DNA of 64,000 nucleotides from Chromatiales bacterium (lineage in GTDB: Bacteria; Pseudomonadota; Gammaproteobacteria; SpSt-1174): positions 1 through 64,000 of the forward strand of contig JABURS010000033.1 of NCBI GenBank assembly GCA_014762505.1, written 5' to 3'. Positions 17,726-26,304 of the stretch are shown here, in pieces (position 1 is the stretch's first letter; every line of letters begins with the position of its first letter). A program made the position numbers and the translations under genes. The notes under the pieces are model-generated. The model ran no database searches. It saw nothing but the letters and a program-made list of their open reading frames with translations, and had not been told where the DNA came from.

Positions 17726-18547
17726 TCAGTGACTCGTCATGAGTCTCTGCCATTCCCCTGTCCAGCAGCAGTGATGGGTGAAGCCGGGCAGGACGTGGAG
17801 ATTTTCCGCGCGCCCGCCGAGGATCTCCCTGGGCCATTGACGGGCGAGCGCCGGCGGCACCACGCGATCGGCGCCGCCGACGAAGTGGGTTTGAGCGACG
17901 GCTTTCAGCATCATGGCCTGGTCTGCCGCGTTCAGTGAGCCGCGTAGCGGGCTGATCCGGTGATACGTCGTCCAGCGGACATGATCGAGATTGCCCGCTA
18001 CCGTGACCAGCCGCCTGACGTCTGTCCGGCGTGCCGCCAGCAGTGCCGAGACAGTCCCTCCACCCGAATAGCCGACCAGTATCACCTGGCTTGCCCCGAA
18101 TCGCATCTTGAGGACATCCACGGCCTGGTTCATGGCCTCGATCACTTCGGCTGCGTAGCGCTGGTCCGTCCAGTAGCGTCGCGGGCAGTCGCGAGGAGCG
18201 GCAGCCACAAATTGGCAGGCCCGTGCGAGATAGGCGGCGTTGCCTTCAGGATGGTTCAGGGCCAGTTGCAATGCGAGGGGGTTGAGCGGGGTCGGGTCGT
18301 TCGACGGCGTGTCACGGCTGGTCCAGGCGAGGCCGTCGCCCTCGATGTATATCGTCACGCTGTCCTGGGATGTAAAAATCGCCGGCATGTAGCTGACCAG
18401 CGTGAAGTCGCCCGCCGATATGGTATCCCGATACCAGCCGGCCGCATAGGCCAGCCTGTCCGCATGCTCGGTACGTGCCTGTGGGGGCGGTACGACGGCG
18501 CATGCACCGAGCATCAACGTCAACAGGATGAGAAATGGCGGCTTCAT
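17726..18547 (-). CDS. Alpha/beta-hydrolase lipoprotein
   Basis: The gene encodes 273 residues. The signal peptide has a lipobox (LMLGAC, about 11-16). An alpha/beta-hydrolase core follows, with the nucleophile elbow GYSGGG (about 158-163), a candidate acid Asp (GGADRVVP) and a candidate His (GFTHHCCW), giving a complete Ser-Asp-His triad. It is probably an envelope-anchored esterase or lipase; the substrate is unknown. Two paired cysteines near the C-terminus may form a disulfide. It lies downstream of the ESPR autotransporter on the same strand, with a strong hairpin between them. Confidence 0.85.
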   Translation of the reverse strand: MKPPFLILLTLMLGACAVVPPPQARTEHADRLAYAAGWYRDTISAGDFTLVSYMPAIFTSQDSVTIYIEGDGLAWTSRDTPSNDPTPLNPLALQLALNHPEGNAAYLARACQFVAAAPRDCPRRYWTDQRYAAEVIEAMNQAVDVLKMRFGASQVILVGYSGGGTVSALLAARRTDVRRLVTVAGNLDHVRWTTYHRISPLRGSLNAADQAMMLKAVAQTHFVGGADRVVPPALARQWPREILGGRAENLHVLPGFTHHCCWTGEWQRLMTSH

Positions 18548-18600
18548 CGGTGGATCATATATGAAGTCCGTGTGGTCTTGGCGTCAGGTCACGGTGAGTC

Positions 18601-18633
18601 AGGCCACCCACGGCGGATGCGCGTGGGTGGCCT
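18601..18633 (-). terminator. Hairpin downstream of the ESPR autotransporter
   Basis: AGGCCACCCACG pairs with CGTGGGTGGCCT: a perfect 12-bp stem with a 9-nt loop, 11 bp past the stop codon. There is no T-tract on the minus strand, so termination may be partial. Confidence 0.55.
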
Positions 18634-18644
18634 GGCAGGGGGGG

Positions 18645-21098
18645 CTAGAATGCCCAGCGCAGCTTGATATTCGCGGTCTGGTTGAGAAAGTCTGCCCGGT
18701 ATTCCGCGTCGTAGCGTGCCGTGACCTCCAGGCCGGAGGCTGTCGACCGGATCAGGCCGAGACCGCCGCGTGCGAGCCAGGGGCTCGGGTCCAGGCCCTC
18801 GGTGGTGAAGGTGGCAGTCGGTGCGCCGGCAAAAGCGGAAGTTACGCTTGTCTGCTCGGAGAGCAGGTCGTAGCCCAGGCCGAGGTTGGCGGTGACTGCA
18901 GTATCCGGTTTGAGGTCGTGGACGATCTTGCCATCGGCAGAAACGATGAGTTCGTCGGTCGTGCGGCTGTCGACCGAGAGGTTCAGGGCGCCTGCCCCGG
19001 TCTCGGTATAGTCTTCGTCCCGGATCCAGGTGTAATTGGCACGGGTCGAGGGAATGAAGCGGGTATCTTCATCCAGCCGGATGCTTCGGCCGTAGCCGAT
19101 ACCGGCAGTGACGACATCACTCGTGTAATCACTGCTGGCCGTCAGGCCGAAGGTCGGCAGCCCGCGCAGGCCCTCGTTCTTGTTCTGCCCGATACCAATC
19201 TGGAAATTGAGTTCTGCATCCGGAGTCAGGGCGTAACTGCCATAGCCGATTAGCTGGTAGATATCGATATCCGACTCGCTGGGTGCGGCGTCGGCGTTTC
19301 CTTCGACATTCGTGCGTGCATAGGCCAGAGACACGCCCAGGCGGGTCGAATCGGAGACGGTGGCATCAGCACCGAAGACCAGACCGCCTGGGCGTGCCTC
19401 GTAGCCGGCAGCGCCGTTGCGGTCGCCCTGATCGGCCCAGGAGCCGAAGGGTTTCAGCCAGACCTTGCGGTCGCCATGGAAGTCGTCGCCGGCGCTCAGC
19501 CCGCTATTCTGCGCCTGTCTTGCCTGTACGATCCCGCTGATGTTGCCGAGTGCCGCACTGGCGGCCATGGGGTTGGCGCCGGTGAGCAAGGGCAGGGTCT
19601 GGCTCACGGCATTGCTGGTTTCCTGTTCGGTGGTGAAGCCGGCGAAGGTCGTGATCACTGCGTCCATGCCGGCATTGCCGGTGGTGCCGCCGCCGGAGAA
19701 GTCCGCAATCAGATCGTCGAATACGGTGGCCGCGCCGGTGGCAGGCGTGTTGCCAGTGCTTTCCACGGCGTCGAGCACGGTGGTGCCACCGCCACCGCTT
19801 CCACCTCCACTGGCTGTGAAGACGATGTCGAGCCTGTCGGCAAAATACTCGGGCGTGAAATCGAACAACAGGGAATTGTCGCTGTAGCTGGCGAAGGTGC
19901 CGCTTAGACTGGTCGCGTTGATGATGCTGATCCGGTTACCAGCCCAGCTGTGGCCGGCGGTCAGGGTGCTGGCATCCACCGACAGGGAGCCACCCAGGGT
20001 GGCATTGCCATTGACCGTGAGTGTGCCCGCCTGGGTATCGCTCACCTGGGTACGGAAGGTGCCATTGTTGGTGAAGTTGCCGGTGATGGTGGCGGCGCTG
20101 CCGGCGTCGATCTTCAGGGTACCGTTGTTGGTGAAGCCCTGCACCTCGAAGTGGTTGCCGTCGATCAGGGTGAAGGTGGCGCCATTGGCGACGGTGACCG
20201 GGGTATTGATGGCATGGACATTCAGGTCGAACCGGGCGGTGTCGTTGCCCTCGATGGTGATGGCATCGAGTGCGGCATCGTCGGCGACGTAGATCGCATA
20301 GCTGCCGCCCTCGATGGTGCCGCGGTTGACGATGCCACCCGTGATCGCGCTGGTGTTGTACTGCACCAGAATGCCGTGGTCACTGCCGCTGATGGTGCCG
20401 CCCGTGCCATTGACGATGCCGCCGTTGATGGTGGCGCCGCTCGAGAAGAACGGGTCAAAGGGGTCGTAAACGCCTACCTGGATGCCATCGCCGTTGGCGG
20501 CCGAGATGGTGCCCGTGTTGCTGATGCCGCCATCGATGCTGGCGTTCATGTCCATGGCGATGCCATGAAAGTTCACCGCATGGATGGTGCCGCTGTTCGC
20601 GATGCCATTGTCGACGCCGGCATTCCTGATCTGGATGCTGTTCCATTCCCCCTCGATGGTGCCGGAGTTTACGAGACCACCGGTGAGGGTGCTTCCCGGA
20701 CCGACGAAAATACTGCTGTTGCCATTGCCATCGATGAGGCCGCTGTTGTTGATGAATCCGGAGGTGGCGGAATCCACATCAAGTGCACGGCCGGGCAGCA
20801 CCAGCGAACCACCCGCTTCGACCGTCAGGTTTTCTCCGGCACTGATGTAACAGGCGTCACCGCCACCGCCGGTGACAGCCGTGCTGATGGTGTTGGTGCC
20901 GGGACCGGGGCAGAGGTCGGCTGCCTGGAGCGGCGCCTGCGTCAGCAATCCCATGGAGGTGCAGATGATGGCGGCCAGCGGCTTGAGTCTTGCACTGGAT
21001 TTGCCTCGACCCTTGGTAATCTCGGCGGTGGCCAGCCAGCATTGCCGGCAGCGATCCCAGACGAGGCGGTAGCAGTGGTTGAGGCTCGGGCGTCTCAT
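18645..21098 (-). CDS. Autotransporter with extended signal peptide (ESPR)
   Basis: The gene encodes 817 residues. The N-terminus (YRLVWDRCRQCWLATAEITK, then GRGK) is an ESPR of the kind found on large type V secreted proteins, followed by the hydrophobic core ending PLQAA. The passenger (about 60-430) repeats I(S/V)N(T/S)GTI units with NGI/DGI turns, a beta-helix pattern. After a Gly-rich linker (SGGGSGGGG) and an alpha-helical segment, the C-terminal ~270 residues form the autotransporter barrel ending in F (NIKLRWAF). AGGGAGA lies 7 nt before the ATG. It follows the 7TMR-DISM kinase/regulator pair by 105 bp on the same strand and may be its target. Confidence 0.9.
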   Translation of the reverse strand: MRRPSLNHCYRLVWDRCRQCWLATAEITKGRGKSSARLKPLAAIICTSMGLLTQAPLQAADLCPGPGTNTISTAVTGGGGDACYISAGENLTVEAGGSLVLPGRALDVDSATSGFINNSGLIDGNGNSSIFVGPGSTLTGGLVNSGTIEGEWNSIQIRNAGVDNGIANSGTIHAVNFHGIAMDMNASIDGGISNTGTISAANGDGIQVGVYDPFDPFFSSGATINGGIVNGTGGTISGSDHGILVQYNTSAITGGIVNRGTIEGGSYAIYVADDAALDAITIEGNDTARFDLNVHAINTPVTVANGATFTLIDGNHFEVQGFTNNGTLKIDAGSAATITGNFTNNGTFRTQVSDTQAGTLTVNGNATLGGSLSVDASTLTAGHSWAGNRISIINATSLSGTFASYSDNSLLFDFTPEYFADRLDIVFTASGGGSGGGGTTVLDAVESTGNTPATGAATVFDDLIADFSGGGTTGNAGMDAVITTFAGFTTEQETSNAVSQTLPLLTGANPMAASAALGNISGIVQARQAQNSGLSAGDDFHGDRKVWLKPFGSWADQGDRNGAAGYEARPGGLVFGADATVSDSTRLGVSLAYARTNVEGNADAAPSESDIDIYQLIGYGSYALTPDAELNFQIGIGQNKNEGLRGLPTFGLTASSDYTSDVVTAGIGYGRSIRLDEDTRFIPSTRANYTWIRDEDYTETGAGALNLSVDSRTTDELIVSADGKIVHDLKPDTAVTANLGLGYDLLSEQTSVTSAFAGAPTATFTTEGLDPSPWLARGGLGLIRSTASGLEVTARYDAEYRADFLNQTANIKLRWAF

Positions 21099-21203
21099 GC
21101 GGCGTTCTCCCTGGAACGAGGCGGATATCGCCGCATAGATACAGCAGTGCCGGCAGTGAATATTTCCAAATATTTCAAGCGCGGGGCTGTCCCGATGGCC
21201 GGG

Positions 21204-21893
21204 TCAGTCGATCGTCAGTCTGAAGGCGAGGCGATAACCACGGCCGCGTTCGGCCCGGATGGAGGGTGCGGCCAGACCCTGTGCCTCGAGCCGGGTACGC
21301 AGGCGCGAGATGATGACGGCGAGCTGTCGTTTTCCGGTGTCATCCAGCGGTTTCTGCAGTATCTCGAGCAGCTGCCAGGATTCGAGCCTGGACTCCGGGG
21401 CGAGCGCCAGGGCGCACAGTATCGATACTTCCGCAGCGCGCAGTGTGACTTTCGCGTCACCGACATGCAGTACGCCGGACTGCGGGTCGAGATGTATGGC
21501 CGGTTTGTCCTGCTGTATGAGCGGGGGCAGGCGGCGGGAAAGTGCCGTAATCGCCGCAACGAGCTCTTCAGGTGTGATTGGCTTGGGCAGATACAGGTCT
21601 GCCCCGGTTGCGTAGCCTGCCAGCTTGTCCGGCACCGTGCTGCGTATGGTGAGCAGGATGATGCCCATTCCCGGTTGTATGCGACGCAGTCGCCCGGCCA
21701 GGGAAAGCCCGTCTTCACCCGGGAGGTTCAGGTCGAGTATGGCAATGTGGTGCTGTCCCGGCTGGGACTCCGGTACCTCCTCGGCACTGCTGAGGGCTGT
21801 GACATGATAGCCGCGCGCAGTCAGGACGTCTGTCAGTGTTTCGCGCAGTGCGTCGTTGTCTTCGACGATCAGGAGGCGGAGCGTGGCAGCCAT
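21204..21893 (-). CDS. OmpR-family response regulator
   Basis: The 229-residue protein has a receiver domain (1-120) and an OmpR/PhoB-type winged helix (about 130-227, ending ERGRGYRLAF). The acidic pair is E11/D12, the phosphorylated Asp is D54 (AILDLNLPG), a Thr lies in LLTIRST, and the Lys lies in LPKP. Its start lies 25 bp inside the 3' end of the sensor kinase gene, so the two are translationally coupled and almost certainly partners. The autotransporter 105 bp downstream is a plausible target. Confidence 0.92.
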   Translation of the reverse strand: MAATLRLLIVEDNDALRETLTDVLTARGYHVTALSSAEEVPESQPGQHHIAILDLNLPGEDGLSLAGRLRRIQPGMGIILLTIRSTVPDKLAGYATGADLYLPKPITPEELVAAITALSRRLPPLIQQDKPAIHLDPQSGVLHVGDAKVTLRAAEVSILCALALAPESRLESWQLLEILQKPLDDTGKRQLAVIISRLRTRLEAQGLAAPSIRAERGRGYRLAFRLTID

Positions 21894-23734
21894 AGCTCGA
21901 AAACAATGTCTTCTCTGTCGGGCAGGTAACGGAGCCTTGCGCAGAGCAGTCTGGCAAGATTGCGCGAAATCGCAAGACCGAGGCCAGACCCGCTCAGCCC
22001 CCTGGCTCCCGGCGAACGATAGTACTTGTCGAAGAGCTGACTGCTATCCGGGCGTCCCGCGCTGCCGACCGGATTGCTGATGGAGAATACCAGGCCAGGG
22101 TGGGTGTCCTCGTGACGCATAGCCATTTCGAGCCTTATAGGGGCATCCGGTGGGGAATATTTGCAGGCATTGTCCACAAGATTGTCGATGAGTACGGAGA
22201 GCAAGCCGGGGTCGGTGACGAGAGTCGTGTCCAGCCCTGTCGGAACCAGAAGCTGGATACGCGAATGGGGTTGGCGCTGCTCCAGGCAGTTGTTCACGAT
22301 AACGTCGAGTCGACACGTTGCTGGCTGCACCGGTATGGCATTGTCATCCAGGTGGCTTGCGAAGTCGCAACGCTGGATGATGTCCTGGATGGCCGCCGCT
22401 GCACGTTTCGCGTGCGACTGAATGCGCTGTGACGGCTGTTCTTCGTCGAGTCGCAGCCTGATTACCGACAGTGGGGTCTTGAGTTCGTGCGTCAGCATGT
22501 CGATCAATGCCCCCTGGCGCTGGCGTGCGAGGTTCTCTGCATCGCGTTCACTGCGTGCCTGGGAGGCCTCTTCAAGGGCCATGTCGCGCTGGCGCTGGAT
22601 GTGCCGAAGGCGCTCGAAGAGGCTGAAATTGAAGGCGAGTAGTGCCAGCAGTGCGCCGGCCTGGAAGCTGTACAGCTGTAGTTCCTCGCCGGGCAGTATG
22701 CCCTGCACAGACAGCGCGGTAATCAGGTAGGAAATCAGGCTGGTGCCAAATCCGATGATCAGGAAGGCGCTGCCGGCCCGTCCCTGTCGCCACAACGTGA
22801 CGGTGCGGGCGATACCCAGGACCGGGAACAGCAGGGCGGCCATGGTCAGTATGCGTGCGGCTTCCGTGAAGTAACCAGCCAGGTAGGCAAAAAAGCACAG
22901 GGCGGAGAGTGCGATCATGCCGCGGAAATACGCGTTGAGCAGAGGCGTCTGTCGATCGATGGCCAGCGTGCGGCGATAGAAATCTGCGGCCATGCCGACA
23001 GTGATGAGCACGATGCCTGATAGCCAGTGCTGACTGACAGCCGGGTGCTCGGGTGCCAGGTATTGCGCGACGAGGCCATTCACGGCGAGCATGAACAGAA
23101 AGACCGTCAGCAGATACGCCAGGAATGATCGGTGTTCCGCATCATGGCGCCAGTGACCATGCCAGAGATTGAACAGGATCATGGCCAGCAACAGCCCGTA
23201 GTACAGGCCGAGCAGCAGGTACTCCGTGGCCATGGTGTTGGCATAGGCTGCCGGGTGCCAGGCGCGCAATATGACCAGTGATGTGCTGGTGGTGGATACC
23301 CGAAGATAGAATGTCTGTGATTGTTCCTGATCGAGGTCGATGAGGAAGAGAAAGTTGCGGCCGGGTATCTCGCGTGAGGAGAACGGGTGAAGGTCGCCGC
23401 CCTGTCGCATGTCAAAGCCGCCGCCGCCATCTGGCACGAACAGCTTCAGGTCATCCAGGTACGGTGGCATGACTTCCAGCAGCAAGCGCCCATCGGCCGG
23501 CGCGTCGAGGCGAAAGCGCAGCCAGTGTACCTGGCGCGTATAGCCACCGGAAAACCCACTGGCGGCCAGCGGTTCAAAATCCGCCGCTGCTTCCGCATCG
23601 CTGATGTCATCGATTGTCCTGCTGCCTGACGGATCGGCCAGGACCGCCATGTCCCGCACTGGCCAGGACTCTGCCCAGGCCGGTGCAGTCAGGATGAGAA
23701 GAAGGAAAGATAAGGTATAGCCCAGGCGATGCAT
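21869..23734 (-). CDS. 7TMR-DISM sensor histidine kinase
   Basis: The gene encodes 621 residues. A signal peptide (1-21) is followed by a periplasmic 7TMR-DISM extracellular beta-sandwich (about 25-165), seven transmembrane helices (about 175-380), a coiled coil, a HisKA domain with the phospho-acceptor His416 (MLTHELKTPLS) and a HATPase domain (N box DNLVDNACKY, G box SGSGLGLAI). DISM extracellular domains are thought to bind carbohydrate or other small ligands. It overlaps its response regulator by 25 bp. It lies downstream of the TonB operon, but 202 bp separate them, so it is likely transcribed on its own. Confidence 0.92.
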   Translation of the reverse strand: MHRLGYTLSFLLLILTAPAWAESWPVRDMAVLADPSGSRTIDDISDAEAAADFEPLAASGFSGGYTRQVHWLRFRLDAPADGRLLLEVMPPYLDDLKLFVPDGGGGFDMRQGGDLHPFSSREIPGRNFLFLIDLDQEQSQTFYLRVSTTSTSLVILRAWHPAAYANTMATEYLLLGLYYGLLLAMILFNLWHGHWRHDAEHRSFLAYLLTVFLFMLAVNGLVAQYLAPEHPAVSQHWLSGIVLITVGMAADFYRRTLAIDRQTPLLNAYFRGMIALSALCFFAYLAGYFTEAARILTMAALLFPVLGIARTVTLWRQGRAGSAFLIIGFGTSLISYLITALSVQGILPGEELQLYSFQAGALLALLAFNFSLFERLRHIQRQRDMALEEASQARSERDAENLARQRQGALIDMLTHELKTPLSVIRLRLDEEQPSQRIQSHAKRAAAAIQDIIQRCDFASHLDDNAIPVQPATCRLDVIVNNCLEQRQPHSRIQLLVPTGLDTTLVTDPGLLSVLIDNLVDNACKYSPPDAPIRLEMAMRHEDTHPGLVFSISNPVGSAGRPDSSQLFDKYYRSPGARGLSGSGLGLAISRNLARLLCARLRYLPDREDIVFELWLPRSAS

Positions 23735-23883
23735 TGATCTGAGTCCGGCCTTGCTTGCCGAAAGATGTCTCTATTGCAGATGACGCATGTGTTAAAGGCC
23801 GTTTGCACCGCCCGGTCGTAATCGGGTCTCGTGACATCGTATAACACAAACGGGATATTGCGCACTCGCTGAGTGCTGTGATT

Positions 23884-23897
23884 ACCTGGCTTGCCAG
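23884..23897 (-). terminator. Short inverted repeat after tonB
   Basis: CCTGGC/GCCAGG with a 2-nt loop lies 40 bp beyond the tonB stop. It is short and has no T-tract. It may end the iron operon or be an operator in the kinase promoter region. Confidence 0.25.
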
Positions 23898-23936
23898 GCG
23901 GCTCCTCGAGTCTTTCGTTCTGAGGTCTGATACAGG

Positions 23937-24737
23937 CTAGCGCAGCCGGAACTCCACCGGGATGCGTAGCTGCAGCCGCGCCTCGTCGAGTGCCGGCGGG
24001 AAGGGCGGCAGCGGCCGGGCGCGTCGGAGCATCTGTTTCACCTCCCGGTCGAGGATGGGACTGCCCGCGCTTTCTTCGATGTGAAATTCCAGTACTTCTC
24101 CCGATCGATCGATGACGAAGTAGAGCAGGGCGGTGCCCTCCAGCCGGCGCAGTCGTGCCTGGCGGGGATACTGGCGGTGGCGCTCCAGCCAGGCCCGCAG
24201 CGTGGCGAGGTAATCGGCCTCTGCACCGGGTGTGCCGCCGCCGGCTGACTGCCCGGCATTCATGGCGGGTGGCTGTGCTGCCCGAGGGGTGGCGGCAGGC
24301 GGTTTTGGCGCAGCAGGAGCAGGTGTCGGCACGGGCTTAGGCGCGGGTGCGGGCTCTGCAGGGTCGGGGCGCGGTTCCGGTTCCGGTTCCGGTTCCGGTT
24401 CCGGTTCCGGTTCGGGTTCCGGTTCGGGTTCCGGTTCGGGTTCGGGTTCGGGTTCGGGTTCGGGTTCGGGTTCGGGTTCGGGTTCGGGTTCGGGTTCGGG
24501 TTCGGGTTCGGGTTCCGGCTCCAGTTCGGGTTCCTGTTCGGTCGCCTTCGACGTCTCCGTTTCCCGGGTTGCGGCAGGTTCTGATGGCGCCGCAGCCACC
24601 AGGCCGATCTCGATGCCGGCCTCGCCGGTGGCGGCGGCCGAGGATGCGGGCGGTTCGTACAGTGCCATGGCCGCCACCAGGTGTGCGGCCACGGCCAGTG
24701 GCAGGGCGATCCACCAGTGTCGACGGCGCGGCGACAT
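23937..24737 (-). CDS. tonB: TonB energy transducer with long Glu-Pro spacer
   Basis: TonB links the ExbB/ExbD motor to outer-membrane receptors. The 266-residue protein has an N-terminal membrane anchor (about 8-28), an acidic Glu-Pro spacer (about 74-122) that spans the periplasm, a Pro/Ala segment, and a C-terminal TonB domain (about 178-266). The TonB domain has the YP motif ([18 protein letters not shown]). The spacer alternates Glu-Pro rather than the mixed Glu-Pro/Lys-Pro of E. coli TonB. It is the last gene of the receptor-PepSY-exbB-exbD-exbD-tonB operon, and its ATG overlaps the exbD stop (TGATG). Confidence 0.92.
   Translation of the reverse strand: MSPRRRHWWIALPLAVAAHLVAAMALYEPPASSAAATGEAGIEIGLVAAAPSEPAATRETETSKATEQEPELEPEPEPEPEPEPEPEPEPEPEPEPEPEPEPEPEPEPEPEPEPEPEPEPEPRPDPAEPAPAPKPVPTPAPAAPKPPAATPRAAQPPAMNAGQSAGGGTPGAEADYLATLRAWLERHRQYPRQARLRRLEGTALLYFVIDRSGEVLEFHIEESAGSPILDREVKQMLRRARPLPPFPPALDEARLQLRIPVEFRLR
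24373..24516. repeat. Hexanucleotide tandem repeat inside tonB
   Basis: There are exactly 24 in-register hexamers of GGTTCS (S = C or G), encoding 24 Glu-Pro units on the minus strand. The left third mixes GGTTCC and GGTTCG, and the rest is almost uniform GGTTCG, which suggests recent slippage expansion. Copy-number changes keep the frame and only alter spacer length. Confidence 0.95.
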
Positions 24738-25159
24738 CAGTGCGCGCGCTCCAGGGTAAGCAGGTGGATGCGCTGCACGCCCGCCTCGCGCAGGGTGCCC
24801 ATCAGCGTCACCAGTGCGGTGGCCTCGACCTGCGCATCCGCCTTGACCTGGACCCGCTCGGGTATGTCGCCCGTCCCGGCCTGCAGTGCCGCGCCCAGGG
24901 TCTCCGGACCGGTTTCCCTGCTGCCCACGGCCAGCCTGCCGTCCGCACCCAGATGGATGACGGTGAGGCGCTCTTCGGCTTCAGGGGCGTCGGCCTCGGG
25001 TGGCTGGATGGCAAAGGGTTCGGCCTGCTGGAGGCTGCCGGCGATCATGAAGAAGATCAGCAGCAGGAAGACGATGTTGATGAGCGGCAGGATGCGCTCG
25101 TCGTCATCGTCTCCGGCGGATCGATGCGCCGGCAGGAAGGGATTCTGCGACACCTTCAT
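24737..25159 (-). CDS. exbD: ExbD-type biopolymer transport protein (second copy)
   Basis: This 140-residue inner-membrane protein has one N-terminal transmembrane helix ([20 protein letters not shown], about 25-44) and a periplasmic domain. It belongs to the ExbB/ExbD/TonB motor. The helix has Asn (LINIVF) where ExbD and TolR usually have the proton-coupling Asp (LIDVVF), whereas its neighbour ExbD keeps Asp. This suggests a division of labour in a mixed motor. It overlaps the upstream exbD by 4 bp and tonB by 1 bp. Confidence 0.88.
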   Translation of the reverse strand: MKVSQNPFLPAHRSAGDDDDERILPLINIVFLLLIFFMIAGSLQQAEPFAIQPPEADAPEAEERLTVIHLGADGRLAVGSRETGPETLGAALQAGTGDIPERVQVKADAQVEATALVTLMGTLREAGVQRIHLLTLERAH

Positions 25160-25605
25160 GACCCGCGTCCTGCCTCCACCAGCGCGGCATTGGTGGCCCC
25201 GGCCTGCCTGGCCTGGTCGAGTGCATCGATGGCGGCCTGCAGCGCTACGCCGTTGCGCGGCTCGATCAGTATGCTCGCGCCGGGATGGGTTGCGAGGTGA
25301 CTGGCGATGAACGCGGATAGGGCGCCCGGCGCGATGGCCCGGCCGCCGATGCGCCAGTCGTCCGCAGCGTGCAGCACGATACGCAATGAGCTGTCCTCGC
25401 CGCGCGCCGCCGTGCCGGGTGCGCTGACGGCGAGGTCGAGGCTGCGCCAGTCGAGAAAGTTCGATACCAGCATGAAGAACACGAGCAGGATGAAGACCAC
25501 GTCGATGAGCGAGGTGAGGCTGACCCGGGCGCGCATGCGCCCGGCCGCGTGAAGTCCCTCAGCCCGGAACGGTTGCACTGCGTCCTGCCACGGCGCGTTC
25601 GGCAT
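25156..25605 (-). CDS. exbD: ExbD-type biopolymer transport protein (first copy)
   Basis: This 149-residue protein has one transmembrane helix with the catalytic Asp (SLIDVVFILLVFFMLVSNFL, about 32-51) and a C-terminal periplasmic domain. The ATG at 25605 has GGAG 8 nt upstream and lies 47 bp inside the end of exbB. An internal ATG at 25536 would give the more usual short N-terminus but has a poorly spaced purine tract. It carries the proton-path Asp that the next gene lacks. Confidence 0.85.
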   Translation of the reverse strand: MPNAPWQDAVQPFRAEGLHAAGRMRARVSLTSLIDVVFILLVFFMLVSNFLDWRSLDLAVSAPGTAARGEDSSLRIVLHAADDWRIGGRAIAPGALSAFIASHLATHPGASILIEPRNGVALQAAIDALDQARQAGATNAALVEAGRGS

Positions 25606-26302
25606 GCGACTGCTCCTCGATGTTCTGTGCGTGCAGTTCCTGTTCCTCCCCCAGGCGTTCGGTGAAGACCTGCGAGACGGCATCGTTCATGACATGTGCC
25701 AGGCGTGCGAGGCGGCGGTCCAGCAGGTTGACGATGACGATGACCGGGATGGCGACCGCCAGACCGACCGCGGTGGTGAGCAGGGCCTCCCAGATCCCGC
25801 CGGACAGCACCGAGGGATCGACGCGTGCACCGGCCGCCTGCAGCTGCTGGAAGGCCTTGATCATGCCGAGCACGGTGCCGAGCAGGCCGAGCAGGGGGGC
25901 GAGGCTGGCGATGACCTCCAGTGCGCGCAGGTAGGCGCGCAGCTGCTCCAGGCGTTCGGCGCCCAGGCGATAGACCTCCTCGCGGATCTTCGCCTCGGGC
26001 AGCTCGCGCAGCTGGCCGCGGATTGCCGCAGCGAGCACCTGTGCCACCGGGTTGGGCGAGTGGCGGATCTGCATGAGGGCCTCGCGCCGCCGACCGCCCC
26101 GATGCAGGGCCAGCGCATTGCGCACGGGGCGCTGCTGGCCCAGTCGTGCAGCGCGGAACTGCAACAGCTTGACCAGCAGGATGCTCAGCGCGAGCACCGA
26201 CATCGCCAGCAGGATCATCACCACCGGGCCGCCGATCTGCAGCCAGGCGAGGGCATCGGTGAATGGTCCGTTTGATCCGGGTCGGGTGAGCAGATTTTCC
26301 AT
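25559..26302 (-). CDS. exbB: ExbB/TolQ-type proton channel protein
   Basis: This 247-residue inner-membrane protein has three transmembrane segments (about 22-42, 120-143, 166-188) of the MotA/TolQ/ExbB family. The typical LLGLLGTVLGMIKAF and AxxTTAxGLxxAIP motifs are present (here ALLTTAVGLAVAIP). With ExbD it forms the proton-driven motor that energises TonB. ATG 26302 has a perfect AAGGAGG 8 nt upstream, inside the end of the PepSY gene. The ORF could start 30 residues earlier, but that region overlaps PepSY and has no such signal. Confidence 0.92.
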   Translation of the reverse strand: MENLLTRPGSNGPFTDALAWLQIGGPVVMILLAMSVLALSILLVKLLQFRAARLGQQRPVRNALALHRGGRRREALMQIRHSPNPVAQVLAAAIRGQLRELPEAKIREEVYRLGAERLEQLRAYLRALEVIASLAPLLGLLGTVLGMIKAFQQLQAAGARVDPSVLSGGIWEALLTTAVGLAVAIPVIVIVNLLDRRLARLAHVMNDAVSQVFTERLGEEQELHAQNIEEQSHAERAVAGRSATVPG

Positions 26303-26304
26303 TA

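Noticed and set aside
24232-24759. Plus-strand Gly-Ser repeat protein opposite tonB
   Set aside because: The Gly-Ser run is the antisense reading of the Glu-Pro repeat. tonB on the minus strand has an anchor and a TonB C-terminal domain.
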